Assembly (NCBI GenBank): GCA_900313745.1
Contig: OMSM01000269.1
Span: forward strand, 1-5,596
Origin: an uncultured Lachnospiraceae bacterium
GTDB lineage: Bacteria > Bacillota > Clostridia > Lachnospirales > Lachnospiraceae
Direction of reading: 5' to 3'
DNA: 5,596 bases
Below the pieces are notes generated by a model. It was not told the DNA's origin and did not search any database. It saw only the letters and a list, made by a program, of their open reading frames with translations. The translations under genes were made by a program, and so were the position numbers. This document shows, in pieces, positions 1 to 4,754 of the stretch; within the stretch, counting starts at the first letter, position 1, and each line of letters opens with the position of its first letter.

Positions 1-690
1 AATATCCGCAGCGCGCGCCCGACGAACATCATGCTCGCGGAGGAGTACAACGCTGTCCTGATCCACGACGGCGGGCCTTTCTACAACAACCCGTATCTTG
101 CAAACCCCGCGAACACGAATATTTCCGGAAGCTATACGAGAGTGAACAACGGAAAGGCCACCGAATTCACGGAGTATGTAATGGCAGGCGAGGCGGCCGC
201 AAGGATGGCCAGAGCCGGCGTCCCGTCCACCTACACCATCAATCCCGGACCGCACTTTAATTTCGGGGTGAACAACCTCGCGGCGATCGGCGGTTTACCG
301 TGCACGAAGATCACTCTTCCCTTCCCCTACAACAAGTCTCAGCTGATCTACAATCCGGCGACCGGACTCTATGATTATTACGAGAACGGGCAGCTCCACA
401 AGGACGCGGTGACCGGAAAGACCATGTCGTTTACGAATGTGTTCGTGCAGGTCTGCACCTTCACCCAGTACGACCAGAACGGCTACCTGATTTTCAACGT
501 CATCGGCGAGAACCAGATCGGCTTCTACTGCTCGGGCGGCGCGATGGTGCCGGTTCTCTGGAAGAAGCTCTCCGAGAGCGACAAGACCAGGTTCTACGCG
601 GCAAGCGGCGCGGAGATGGTCGTGAACCCCGGCAAGACCTACATCGCCATTGTCCCGAACGACACCGCCGGCCAGGTGCACTGGAACTGA
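1..690 (+). CDS. DUF3048 (YerB-like) protein, C-terminal part
   Basis: The frame is open from the first base, so the gene starts upstream of the window; 229 residues and the TGA stop are present. The first residues, NIRSARPTNIMLAEEYNAVL, followed by IHDGG, match the conserved 'IRSARPYF...A...DA...H.GG' stretch at the middle of DUF3048 proteins such as Bacillus YerB. The rest fits the C-terminal DUF3048 domain: YNPATGLYDYYENGQLHKDAVTG, then NVFVQ, then LWKKLSESDKTRFY and a closing NPGKTYIAIVPND. Family members are usually secreted lipoproteins of unknown biochemical function; the signal peptide would lie outside the window, so export cannot be checked here. The gene converges on the kinase gene and is separated from it by a strong bidirectional terminator, so it is probably not part of the sugar locus. 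Family assignment is fairly secure; function is unknown. Confidence 0.85.
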   Translation, partial: NIRSARPTNIMLAEEYNAVLIHDGGPFYNNPYLANPANTNISGSYTRVNNGKATEFTEYVMAGEAAARMARAGVPSTYTINPGPHFNFGVNNLAAIGGLPCTKITLPFPYNKSQLIYNPATGLYDYYENGQLHKDAVTGKTMSFTNVFVQVCTFTQYDQNGYLIFNVIGENQIGFYCSGGAMVPVLWKKLSESDKTRFYAASGAEMVVNPGKTYIAIVPNDTAGQVHWN

Positions 691-756
691 CCGCGGGCAG
701 CCTTTAACGGAGGCAGGAACATCTTCCGGAGGGTTCTCCTGCATAATGGAATAATC

Positions 757-784
757 CGCGGGGTGCCTTATTCCGCGCCCCGCG
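757..784. other. GC-rich inverted repeat downstream of the DUF3048 gene
   Basis: CGCGGGG (757-763) pairs perfectly with CCCCGCG (778-784) around a 14-base loop. A weaker 6-bp inverted repeat, GCAGGA/TCCTGC, lies just before it at 713-718 and 737-742. Neither is followed by a proper T-run, so these are RNA hairpins at the 3' end of the DUF3048 transcript rather than convincing terminators by themselves. The real terminator begins 14 bases later. Confidence 0.4.
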
Positions 785-797
785 TCCCTTGTAATCA

Positions 798-848
798 AAA
801 ACCCCGCCGTTGCCGGTATGCGTATTCCATGCCGGCCGGCGGGGTTTT
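798..848. terminator. Bidirectional intrinsic terminator between convergent genes
   Basis: A 12-bp outer stem pairs AAAACCCCGCCG (798-809) with CGGCGGGGTTTT (837-848). After a two-base bulge (810-811), a 9-bp inner stem pairs 812-820 with 828-836, including one G-T pair, closing on the seven-base loop 821-827. On the plus strand the hairpin ends in a T-run; on the minus strand the leading A-run gives the same. It therefore can stop transcripts from the DUF3048 gene (+) and any read-through from the kinase gene (-). Confidence 0.88.
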
Positions 849-895
849 ATTATGCGTTAACAAAGAGCCGGGCAGCGAGCTGCCTGTATGGCTCC

Positions 896-934
896 AAGTG
901 AAGAACAGGACGGGCGGCATCAGCCGGCCCGTCC
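896..934 (-). terminator. Intrinsic terminator-like hairpin after the kinase gene
   Basis: Read on the minus strand, seven bases after the kinase stop codon, GGACGGGC (934-927) pairs with GCCCGTCC (915-908). A one-base bulge and a 3-bp inner stem (GGC/GCC) then close on the four-base loop TGAT. The sequence downstream is T-rich but interrupted (TGTTCTTCACTT). This is the obvious candidate for the 3' end of the kinase transcript. It is also the first copy of the inverted repeat described at 908-937. Confidence 0.65.
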
Positions 935-937
935 GAT
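908..937 (-). repeat. Copy 1 of a 30-bp inverted repeat bracketing the kinase gene
   Basis: Reading the minus strand from 937 to 908, the first 17 bases (ATCGGACGGGCCGGCTG) are identical to plus-strand positions 2466-2482. Over 30 bases, 28 match the copy at 2466-2495. The repeat starts four bases from the kinase stop codon (941-943). The T-rich tail that follows is also similar in both copies, so the whole terminator-like unit appears duplicated in opposite orientation. Confidence 0.85.
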
Positions 938-940
938 TCT

Positions 941-2440
941 TCATGAGAGCTTCGCGAGGCTGTCGGTCCACTCCCTGTATTTTTCCAGCAGGCGGGAGTA
1001 AAGAAGCACATTGTCCGGCTGCGGAGCCAGAACCTCCACCGGGACATGCAGCTCCGGGATTCTGTCATAACCGGGCCACAGCCCGACGGACACGGCGGCA
1101 GCCGCGGCGGCGCCGAGGGAAGCGGCATCCTGGTCTATGCTGGTCTTCCTCACCGGAATTCCGAAAACGTCGCAGAATATGCGGCGCCACAGCGCGCTTT
1201 TGCTGCACCCGCCGGTCAGGAGGACGGCGCCGCTTAAGTCCGTCCGGGTCCGCAGAATGTCCAGCGTGAGGCGCAGTGCCATCGCGATTCCTTCCATCGC
1301 TGCCCTGGTCATATCCGCGCGCGTGGTCGAGAGCGTGAGGCCCATGAAGCCTCCCTTTAAGTCCGGCGAGGGCTCCTGGGCACTGCCGCCCGCAAGGGTG
1401 GGATTAAACAGCACTCCCCGGCTCCCCGCGGGAACCCGGGCCGCCTCCTCGTTCATGAGATCGTAGACGCCTGCTGTCCCGGACTGCGGCCCGTACAGGA
1501 GATCCCTGATCCAGCGGAAGGAATTCCCGGCGGAGAAAATCGAGACCCCGGAGGTGTAAAGCCCCTTCTTAACGTGTGCGAAGACAAAAGGGCGGGTCTT
1601 TATGTCGATGATGGGAACGCGGGAGGTCACGGCGAGCCATGCGGAGGATCCGAGAGAGGCGTATACCTCGCCCTCGGCAATGCCCGTGGCGCCGAGGGAC
1701 ATGCAGGTGTTGTCCACCGCGCCGCAGGCGACGGGAAGGCCCTCCGGAAGCCCTGTCTCCGCTGCGGCCTTCGCGGTTACGGTGCCGATGACGGAGTCGG
1801 AGGGCACGATCTCGGGGAAAACTTCCGGCCGTATGCCGGAGGCGCGGATGAATTCGGGCTCATAGTCCCAGTTTTCCAGGCTGAAGACGCCGAATCCCGA
1901 GGCATAGGAAGGATCGGTGCATATTCTGCCGGTCAGCAGGTAATTCACGTAATCCTTGGACCCCATGATCCGCGCCGTGCGGGAACAGACCTCCGGCATG
2001 TGCTTCTTCATCCACATAAGCTTCATGACGGTGTAGGTCTGCGGAGGATCGCCGTTTCCGGTGACGGGATACCACTCATCGTAAGGAACATTGCGGAAAA
2101 ACTCATCCGCCTCCGCCGCCGCCCGCATGTCGCACCAGATGGGGACCCTGTCGAGAAGAAGGGCGCCGCCGGAGTCTGTGGGGACGGCGACGAGAGAGTG
2201 GCCGGACAGAGCGGCGGCTGCAAGGTCCCCGGGGCGGCACCCGCTCTTTTCCATAAGCGCACGGGTGACGGAGACCGTTCCCTCCCACCAGTCCGCGGGA
2301 GCCTGTTCCACCATGCCCTCCCCGGGATAGTATGTGCGGTGCTCGCGGAATTCCTCCGCAAGCGGGGTTCCGTCCGCGCCAAAGAGCGATGCCTTGATTC
2401 CGCCGGTTCCGATATCATAGGCAATGATTATGTCTTTCAT
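941..2440 (-). CDS. FGGY-family carbohydrate kinase (xylulokinase-like)
   Basis: A full-length 499-residue FGGY kinase, which would phosphorylate a sugar or polyol with ATP in the cytoplasm. The N-terminal phosphate-binding motif DIGTGGIKASLF is at residues 9-20. SGHSL (79-83) and PIWCDMRA (100-107) occupy the substrate-side positions, and VEQAPADWW (44-52) is the usual FGGY 'veq.p..WW' element. The likely catalytic base is Asp243 in GAVDNTCMSLGATG. The C-terminal ATPase lobe carries LLTGGCSKSALWRRIFCDVFG (407-427) and DQDAASLGAAAAAAVSVG (436-453). Overall architecture is closest to xylulokinase, but SGHSL differs from the SGQMHG-type motif of D-xylulose kinases, so the substrate may be another ketose or a polyol such as a tetritol or pentitol. 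The ATG at 2440 has an AGGGAG site six bases upstream. The gene lies downstream of the deoR-type gene on the same strand but beyond a strong terminator, and it is tightly flanked by a 30-bp inverted repeat. Family is certain; substrate is unknown. Confidence 0.92.
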   Translation of the reverse strand: MKDIIIAYDIGTGGIKASLFGADGTPLAEEFREHRTYYPGEGMVEQAPADWWEGTVSVTRALMEKSGCRPGDLAAAALSGHSLVAVPTDSGGALLLDRVPIWCDMRAAAEADEFFRNVPYDEWYPVTGNGDPPQTYTVMKLMWMKKHMPEVCSRTARIMGSKDYVNYLLTGRICTDPSYASGFGVFSLENWDYEPEFIRASGIRPEVFPEIVPSDSVIGTVTAKAAAETGLPEGLPVACGAVDNTCMSLGATGIAEGEVYASLGSSAWLAVTSRVPIIDIKTRPFVFAHVKKGLYTSGVSIFSAGNSFRWIRDLLYGPQSGTAGVYDLMNEEAARVPAGSRGVLFNPTLAGGSAQEPSPDLKGGFMGLTLSTTRADMTRAAMEGIAMALRLTLDILRTRTDLSGAVLLTGGCSKSALWRRIFCDVFGIPVRKTSIDQDAASLGAAAAAAVSVGLWPGYDRIPELHVPVEVLAPQPDNVLLYSRLLEKYREWTDSLAKLS

Positions 2441-2446
2441 GGGTGT

Positions 2447-2452
2447 CTCCCT
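2447..2452 (-). promoter_or_regulatory. Ribosome binding site of the kinase gene
   Basis: The minus strand reads AGGGAG, six bases before the ATG at 2440. It supports this start for a protein that opens directly with the conserved MKDIIIAYDIGT sequence. Confidence 0.7.
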
Positions 2453-2465
2453 GCCTTGTGCTTCG

Positions 2466-2495
2466 ATCGGACGGGCCGGCTGCTGCCGTCCGTCC
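2466..2495 (+). repeat. Copy 2 of the 30-bp inverted repeat; outward-facing hairpin upstream of the kinase start
   Basis: This plus-strand segment matches the minus strand of 937-908 at 28 of 30 positions. The differences are C2483, which falls in the loop, and T2489. As plus-strand RNA, T2489 turns a G-C pair into a G-U pair, so the 8+3-bp hairpin with a one-base bulge is kept; on the minus strand the same change gives a C-A mismatch. The next bases (GGTGTCTTGCTTTG) are T-rich, like the tail of copy 1. It thus looks like a plus-strand terminator, yet no plus-strand gene ends here: the segment sits 25 bases upstream of the kinase ATG, which reads the other way. Confidence 0.85.
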
Positions 2496-2531
2496 GGTGT
2501 CTTGCTTTGACCCGTGCCGACAGCTTACAGC

Positions 2532-2567
2532 ACAGCAAAAGCCGCGCTTCTGCGCGGCTTTTGCTGT
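2532..2567 (-). terminator. Intrinsic terminator after the deoR-type gene
   Basis: A perfect 16-bp stem (2532-2547 with 2552-2567) closes on a four-base loop, with GCCGCGC/GCGCGGC at its centre flanked by AAAA/TTTT. It begins 15 bases after the DeoR stop codon on the minus strand; the minus strand continues GCTGTAAG, so the T residues are mostly within the stem. The element is near-symmetric and could stop transcription from either side. It lies between the regulator and the kinase, so co-transcription of the two would need read-through. Confidence 0.85.
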
Positions 2568-2581
2568 TGTCCTTAAGTCTT

Positions 2582-3355
2582 TCAGGTGTAAAGGATGATC
2601 CCGTTATCCTGGTAGAACTTACGGAAGCTTTCCGGGATATCCGGGTTGGAAACGACGACGGGCGCGAAGGTCAGATCGCCGATTTTCATGAAGGACCGCC
2701 GGTTGAACTTCACGGTGTCCGCGGCCATGATGGTCTGCTTGCTCCGGGCGGACACCGTGGTGATGATGTTGTGAACCGAGGGGTCGGACAGGGTGTATCC
2801 GGCGGTCAGGTCGATGCCGTCGATGGAGAAGTACATCTTGTCCAGATAGATGTCGGCGAGGCTCATCCCGATGTCCTCCGGCACGGTGAACAGCCCGTCC
2901 GGCTCCGTGCGCCCGCCGATGAAGTGCAGCCGCTTGCTGCGGCATCCGCGGAGCGCGCCTGCGACAAGGAAGTTGTTCGTAACAATATTGACGTTTAACT
3001 CCGTCCGCTTTCTCAGCGCAAGTGCGATGTAGTAATTCGTGGTTCCGGGGCCCAGGAAAACTCCTTCCCCGCTCGTGATCAGATTCGCGGCGGTCACGCC
3101 GACCTCCGCGCGCTTCGGGTTGTATTCCACACAGTCCGCGTAGGACAGCGGGGAGGCGGCCTCTTCCGGGCCTGCCTGCCGGATGGAGGCGCCGCCGTGG
3201 AAGCGGGTCAGAAACCCCTCCTGCTCCAGCCCCTCAAGATCAGACCGGATGGTCGCCTCGGTGACGTTCAGGGAGGCGCTGAGCTCGTTCACGGCAGCCT
3301 GCCCGTTGGCAGAGATTATTTTCCGGATTTCCTGTCTTCGCTCAATTCTGTTCAT
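2582..3355 (-). CDS. DeoR-family transcriptional regulator
   Basis: A 257-residue DeoR-type repressor, close to the usual family length of about 250. The N-terminus MNRIERRQEIRKII leads into the winged helix-turn-helix (about residues 20-56), VNELSASLNVTEATIRSDLEGLEQEG, ending in the typical FLTRFHGGA. The C-terminal sugar-phosphate sensor domain has GPGTTNYYIALAL (102-114), IVTNN (124-128), FIGG (145-148), DKMYFSIDGIDLTAGYTLSD (172-191) and KQTIMAADTVKFNRRSF (206-222). Such proteins usually repress a neighbouring sugar or polyol operon until a phosphorylated intermediate binds. The ATG at 3355 was chosen because family proteins begin just ahead of 'R...I'. ATGs at 3373 and 3403 would add 6 or 16 basic residues. 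None of the three has a clear Shine-Dalgarno site, so the start is uncertain. It is divergent from the isomerase/dehydrogenase genes and probably controls both arms and itself. Confidence 0.9.
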   Translation of the reverse strand: MNRIERRQEIRKIISANGQAAVNELSASLNVTEATIRSDLEGLEQEGFLTRFHGGASIRQAGPEEAASPLSYADCVEYNPKRAEVGVTAANLITSGEGVFLGPGTTNYYIALALRKRTELNVNIVTNNFLVAGALRGCRSKRLHFIGGRTEPDGLFTVPEDIGMSLADIYLDKMYFSIDGIDLTAGYTLSDPSVHNIITTVSARSKQTIMAADTVKFNRRSFMKIGDLTFAPVVVSNPDIPESFRKFYQDNGIILYT

Positions 3356-3358
3356 CTT

Positions 3359-3367
3359 TTTTCGTTT
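3359..3367 (-). promoter_or_regulatory. AAACGAAAA motif at the DeoR gene start (possible operator)
   Basis: The minus strand reads GAAACGAAAAAAG, directly before the ATG at 3355. The core AAACGAAAA (TTTTCGTTT on the plus strand) recurs twice at 3647-3655 and 3677-3685. TTTCGTTT-like repeats are known from operators of some DeoR-family regulators (AgaR-type sites). Binding here would fit autorepression. This is inference from motif recurrence only. Confidence 0.35.
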
Positions 3368-3369
3368 CG

Positions 3370-3385
3370 GCATACGCCGGTATGC
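3370..3385. promoter_or_regulatory. Inverted repeat GCATAC-N4-GTATGC near the DeoR start
   Basis: A perfect 6-bp inverted repeat around GCCG overlaps the alternative ATG at 3373. It could be an operator half-site pair or a small hairpin in the deoR leader. Its placement, just upstream of the preferred start, supports treating this stretch as leader rather than coding sequence. Confidence 0.3.
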
Positions 3386-3448
3386 GGACGTTCGATTATA
3401 CATAGTCAGAATAGCATACGATCATTACTTAAGCAACTAAAAGAAAAT

Positions 3449-3474
3449 AAACGCAAATTAAACGTTTAATAACG
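3449..3474. promoter_or_regulatory. Candidate operator: AAACG repeats at one-turn spacing with a 14-bp palindrome
   Basis: AAACG at 3449-3453, AAACG at 3460-3464 and TAACG at 3470-3474 start 11 and 10 bases apart, so they face the same side of the helix. Superimposed is a perfect 14-bp palindrome, ATTAAACGTTTAAT (3457-3470), with the central CG typical of many repressor operators. The site lies between the divergent genes, on the deoR side of the plus-strand promoter, and is suited to control of both directions. Which protein binds is unknown; the neighbouring DeoR product is the first candidate, a LacI-type or CcpA-like factor the second. Confidence 0.5.
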
Positions 3475-3528
3475 ATAATATATAACACATTAACAAAAAG
3501 ACATACAGAAATTTAAGAAACTTTAATA

Positions 3529-3557
3529 ATGACAGCGGGAAGAGGCTTTGCTATAGT
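3529..3557 (+). promoter_or_regulatory. Sigma-A-type promoter for the isomerase/dehydrogenase operon
   Basis: The -35 element ATGACA (3529-3534) matches TTGACA in five of six bases. An exactly 17-bp spacer leads to the -10 element TATAGT (3552-3557), preceded by TGC, which gives an extended -10 (TGnTATAGT). Transcription would start near 3564, giving a leader of about 155 bases before the isomerase ATG. The near-identical repeats AGCGGGAAGAG (3534-3544) and AGCGGGAGAG (3562-3571) flank the -10 element. Confidence 0.7.
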
Positions 3558-3579
3558 CAATAGCGGGAGAGTACTCTAA

Positions 3580-3648
3580 ATGTGTGATATTTGCGGTATT
3601 CTGCGGAGAAACGCACTTTCCCTGGCAATACTCAGTATCAATTCATAA
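3580..3648 (+). CDS. Possible 22-codon leader ORF
   Basis: ATG at 3580 opens a short frame coding for MCDICGILRRNALSLAILSI followed by NS, then TAA. A GGGAGAG sequence (3565-3571) lies eight bases upstream, a reasonable ribosome binding site almost at the predicted transcript start. The ORF ends 70 bases before the isomerase start and is not in the same frame. There is no run of a single amino acid as in a classic attenuator peptide and no terminator hairpin behind it, so a role is speculative and the ORF may be chance. Confidence 0.25.
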   Translation: MCDICGILRRNALSLAILSINS

Positions 3649-3686
3649 ACGAAAATATAAGGAAATAAATAAAACAAAACGAAAAT
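3647..3686 (+). promoter_or_regulatory. Two AAACGAAAAT direct repeats in the isomerase leader
   Basis: AAACGAAAAT occurs at 3647-3656 and again at 3677-3686, exactly 30 bases apart, about three helical turns. Both lie downstream of the predicted promoter and upstream of the isomerase ribosome binding site. The core matches the motif at the deoR start on the other strand. They could be operator sites acting as a roadblock or forming a loop with upstream sites. The surrounding sequence is A-rich, so chance recurrence is possible. Confidence 0.35.
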
Positions 3687-3703
3687 CCGGAAGAGCAGGG
3701 CAT

Positions 3704-3710
3704 AGGAGAG
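3704..3710 (+). promoter_or_regulatory. Ribosome binding site of the isomerase gene
   Basis: AGGAGAG lies eight bases before the ATG at 3719. This decides the start: the same frame is open upstream from a GTG at 3584, but that start has no ribosome site and would add a 45-residue lysine/arginine-rich extension not expected in the family. Confidence 0.85.
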
Positions 3711-3718
3711 CAAAGCAT

Positions 3719-4699
3719 ATGAAAATCGGTTACTGCACGATGAACTGGTCGGAAAAGCCGCTGGAGGAAGTCTGCAGGATGGCGGCGGACTTAGGCTACG
3801 ACGCGGTGGAGATCCCCGCTTACACCGACAACGGCCAGGTTGACGTGGATGAATGCCTGAAAAACGGCAATGCGAAAAAGCTGAAGGAGATGGTGGAGTC
3901 CTATGGCCTCTTCATCTCGGGAATCTCCAATCACGCCGACTCGCCGCTGATCATGGGCCCTTACGGGAAGGGAATGGATTCCATCTGCCCCGGAACGAAG
4001 GAGGAAAAGATCCGCTTCGGGCAGCAGAGCATGATCAAGGCCGGACAGCTCGCGGCAGAGCTTGGGGTAAAGCACGTTGTGGCCTTCTCCGGAATGGAGA
4101 ATTACGGCCACATCAACGACTGGCCGGAGGCCGACGGATGGAAGGACGAGGAGGAGCAGTTCGCGGAGAAGTGGGGATACGTCTTCGACAAGTATAAGGA
4201 GCTCGGCATAAAGGTCGCTTTTGAGGCGCATCCCAACAATATTGTCTACGATATCCAGTCCACCCTCAGGCTCCTGGAGGTCACCGGGCACCACGAGAGT
4301 TTTGCCCTGAATTTCGATCCCGCGAACGTGTACTTCTCGGGCATTGACGTCTACTGCTTCGCCCAGGTCCTCGCGGACCGCATCGTCACCGTACACGCGA
4401 AGGACTGCGAGATAATTCAGCACAACCTCCCGATGGGGGGACTGAACATGTACATGCAGGACCGCTGGACGAGGAAGGACCGCTCCTTCCGGTTCCGCGT
4501 CCCGGGCTGGGGCGACATCAACTGGAGAAAACTGATCAGCCTTCTGTATCTGGGCGGTTTTGACGGCGTTTACAACTACGAGGACGAGGACGTCATCATG
4601 AGCAGGTCGGACGGGGACAGGAAATGCATCGAATTCCTCCGCCCGCTGATGATAGACGCGCCCTACGAGGGACGAAGCGACAAGCTGTTTACTACCTGA
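3719..4699 (+). CDS. Sugar isomerase/epimerase, xylose-isomerase-like TIM barrel
   Basis: A 326-residue cytoplasmic enzyme of the AP-endonuclease-2 / xylose-isomerase-like TIM-barrel superfamily, which includes IolE, IolI and the D-tagatose/D-psicose 3-epimerases. The first strand is MKIGYCTMNW, followed by LEEVCRMAADLGYDAVEIPAY (15-35). The four expected metal ligands are visible: Glu169 in AFEAHP, Asp200 in NFDPAN, His226 in VHAKD and Glu288 in YEDED. WGDINWRKLISLLYLGGFDG (264-283) is the usual stretch before the last ligand. The enzyme would isomerise or epimerise a keto-sugar using a divalent metal. It leads the plus-strand operon, 55 bases ahead of the dehydrogenase, and is divergent from the DeoR regulator. 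Its position beside a polyol-type dehydrogenase and an FGGY kinase suggests it acts on the ketose made by the dehydrogenase. Superfamily is secure; the reaction is not determined. Confidence 0.88.
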   Translation: MKIGYCTMNWSEKPLEEVCRMAADLGYDAVEIPAYTDNGQVDVDECLKNGNAKKLKEMVESYGLFISGISNHADSPLIMGPYGKGMDSICPGTKEEKIRFGQQSMIKAGQLAAELGVKHVVAFSGMENYGHINDWPEADGWKDEEEQFAEKWGYVFDKYKELGIKVAFEAHPNNIVYDIQSTLRLLEVTGHHESFALNFDPANVYFSGIDVYCFAQVLADRIVTVHAKDCEIIQHNLPMGGLNMYMQDRWTRKDRSFRFRVPGWGDINWRKLISLLYLGGFDGVYNYEDEDVIMSRSDGDRKCIEFLRPLMIDAPYEGRSDKLFTT

Positions 4700-4737
4700 G
4701 GCGGGAACGGAGGAGTTTTCACCGGAAACAAGGCATA

Positions 4738-4744
4738 AAGGAGG
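4738..4744 (+). promoter_or_regulatory. Ribosome binding site of the dehydrogenase gene
   Basis: A perfect AAGGAGG lies ten bases before the ATG at 4755 and supports that start over the internal ATG at 4770. A second GGAGGAG at 4709-4715 has no nearby in-frame start. Confidence 0.8.
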
Positions 4745-4754
4745 GAAGCGGATC

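Larger units (their letters stand above)
3356..3718. other. Divergent AT-rich control region
   Basis: This is the only long non-coding stretch, lying between the deoR-type gene (-) and the isomerase gene (+). It contrasts sharply with the GC-rich genes: positions 3421-3480 contain only 13 G/C in 60 bases. It holds a good plus-strand promoter (3529-3557), a helically spaced AAACG repeat with a 14-bp palindrome (3449-3474), two AAACGAAAAT copies 30 bp apart (3647-3686), a palindrome near the DeoR start (3370-3385) and a possible short leader ORF (3580-3648). No convincing minus-strand promoter for deoR could be picked out: several TATATT/TTTAAT-type -10 candidates exist, but none has a good -35. 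No tRNA or recognisable riboswitch was seen. Confidence 0.8.

Noticed and set aside
1574..2998. A 474-codon plus-strand open frame across the kinase and deoR genes
   Set aside because: It is antisense to two clearly conserved proteins, runs through two terminator hairpins, and its translation is low-complexity, rich in Gly/Arg/His/Asp with no recognisable domain. It is a by-product of GC-rich codon use.
3356..3403. Longer DeoR starts at 3373 or 3403
   Set aside because: They add basic residues not typical of DeoR proteins and overlap a palindrome and a putative operator. They cannot be excluded because no start has a good ribosome site.
3457..3470. Catabolite-responsive element (cre) for CcpA
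   Set aside because: The palindrome shares the central AACGTT-like core but lacks the TG...CA ends of the cre consensus, so it was left as an unassigned operator candidate.
3584..3718. GTG at 3584 as an upstream start of the isomerase (45 extra residues)
   Set aside because: No Shine-Dalgarno site, a basic low-complexity extension, and a good AGGAGAG site serves the ATG at 3719, which opens with the family-typical first strand.
3564..3718. Riboswitch or attenuator in the isomerase leader
   Set aside because: No recognisable riboswitch core and no terminator hairpin with a T-run was seen before the isomerase gene.
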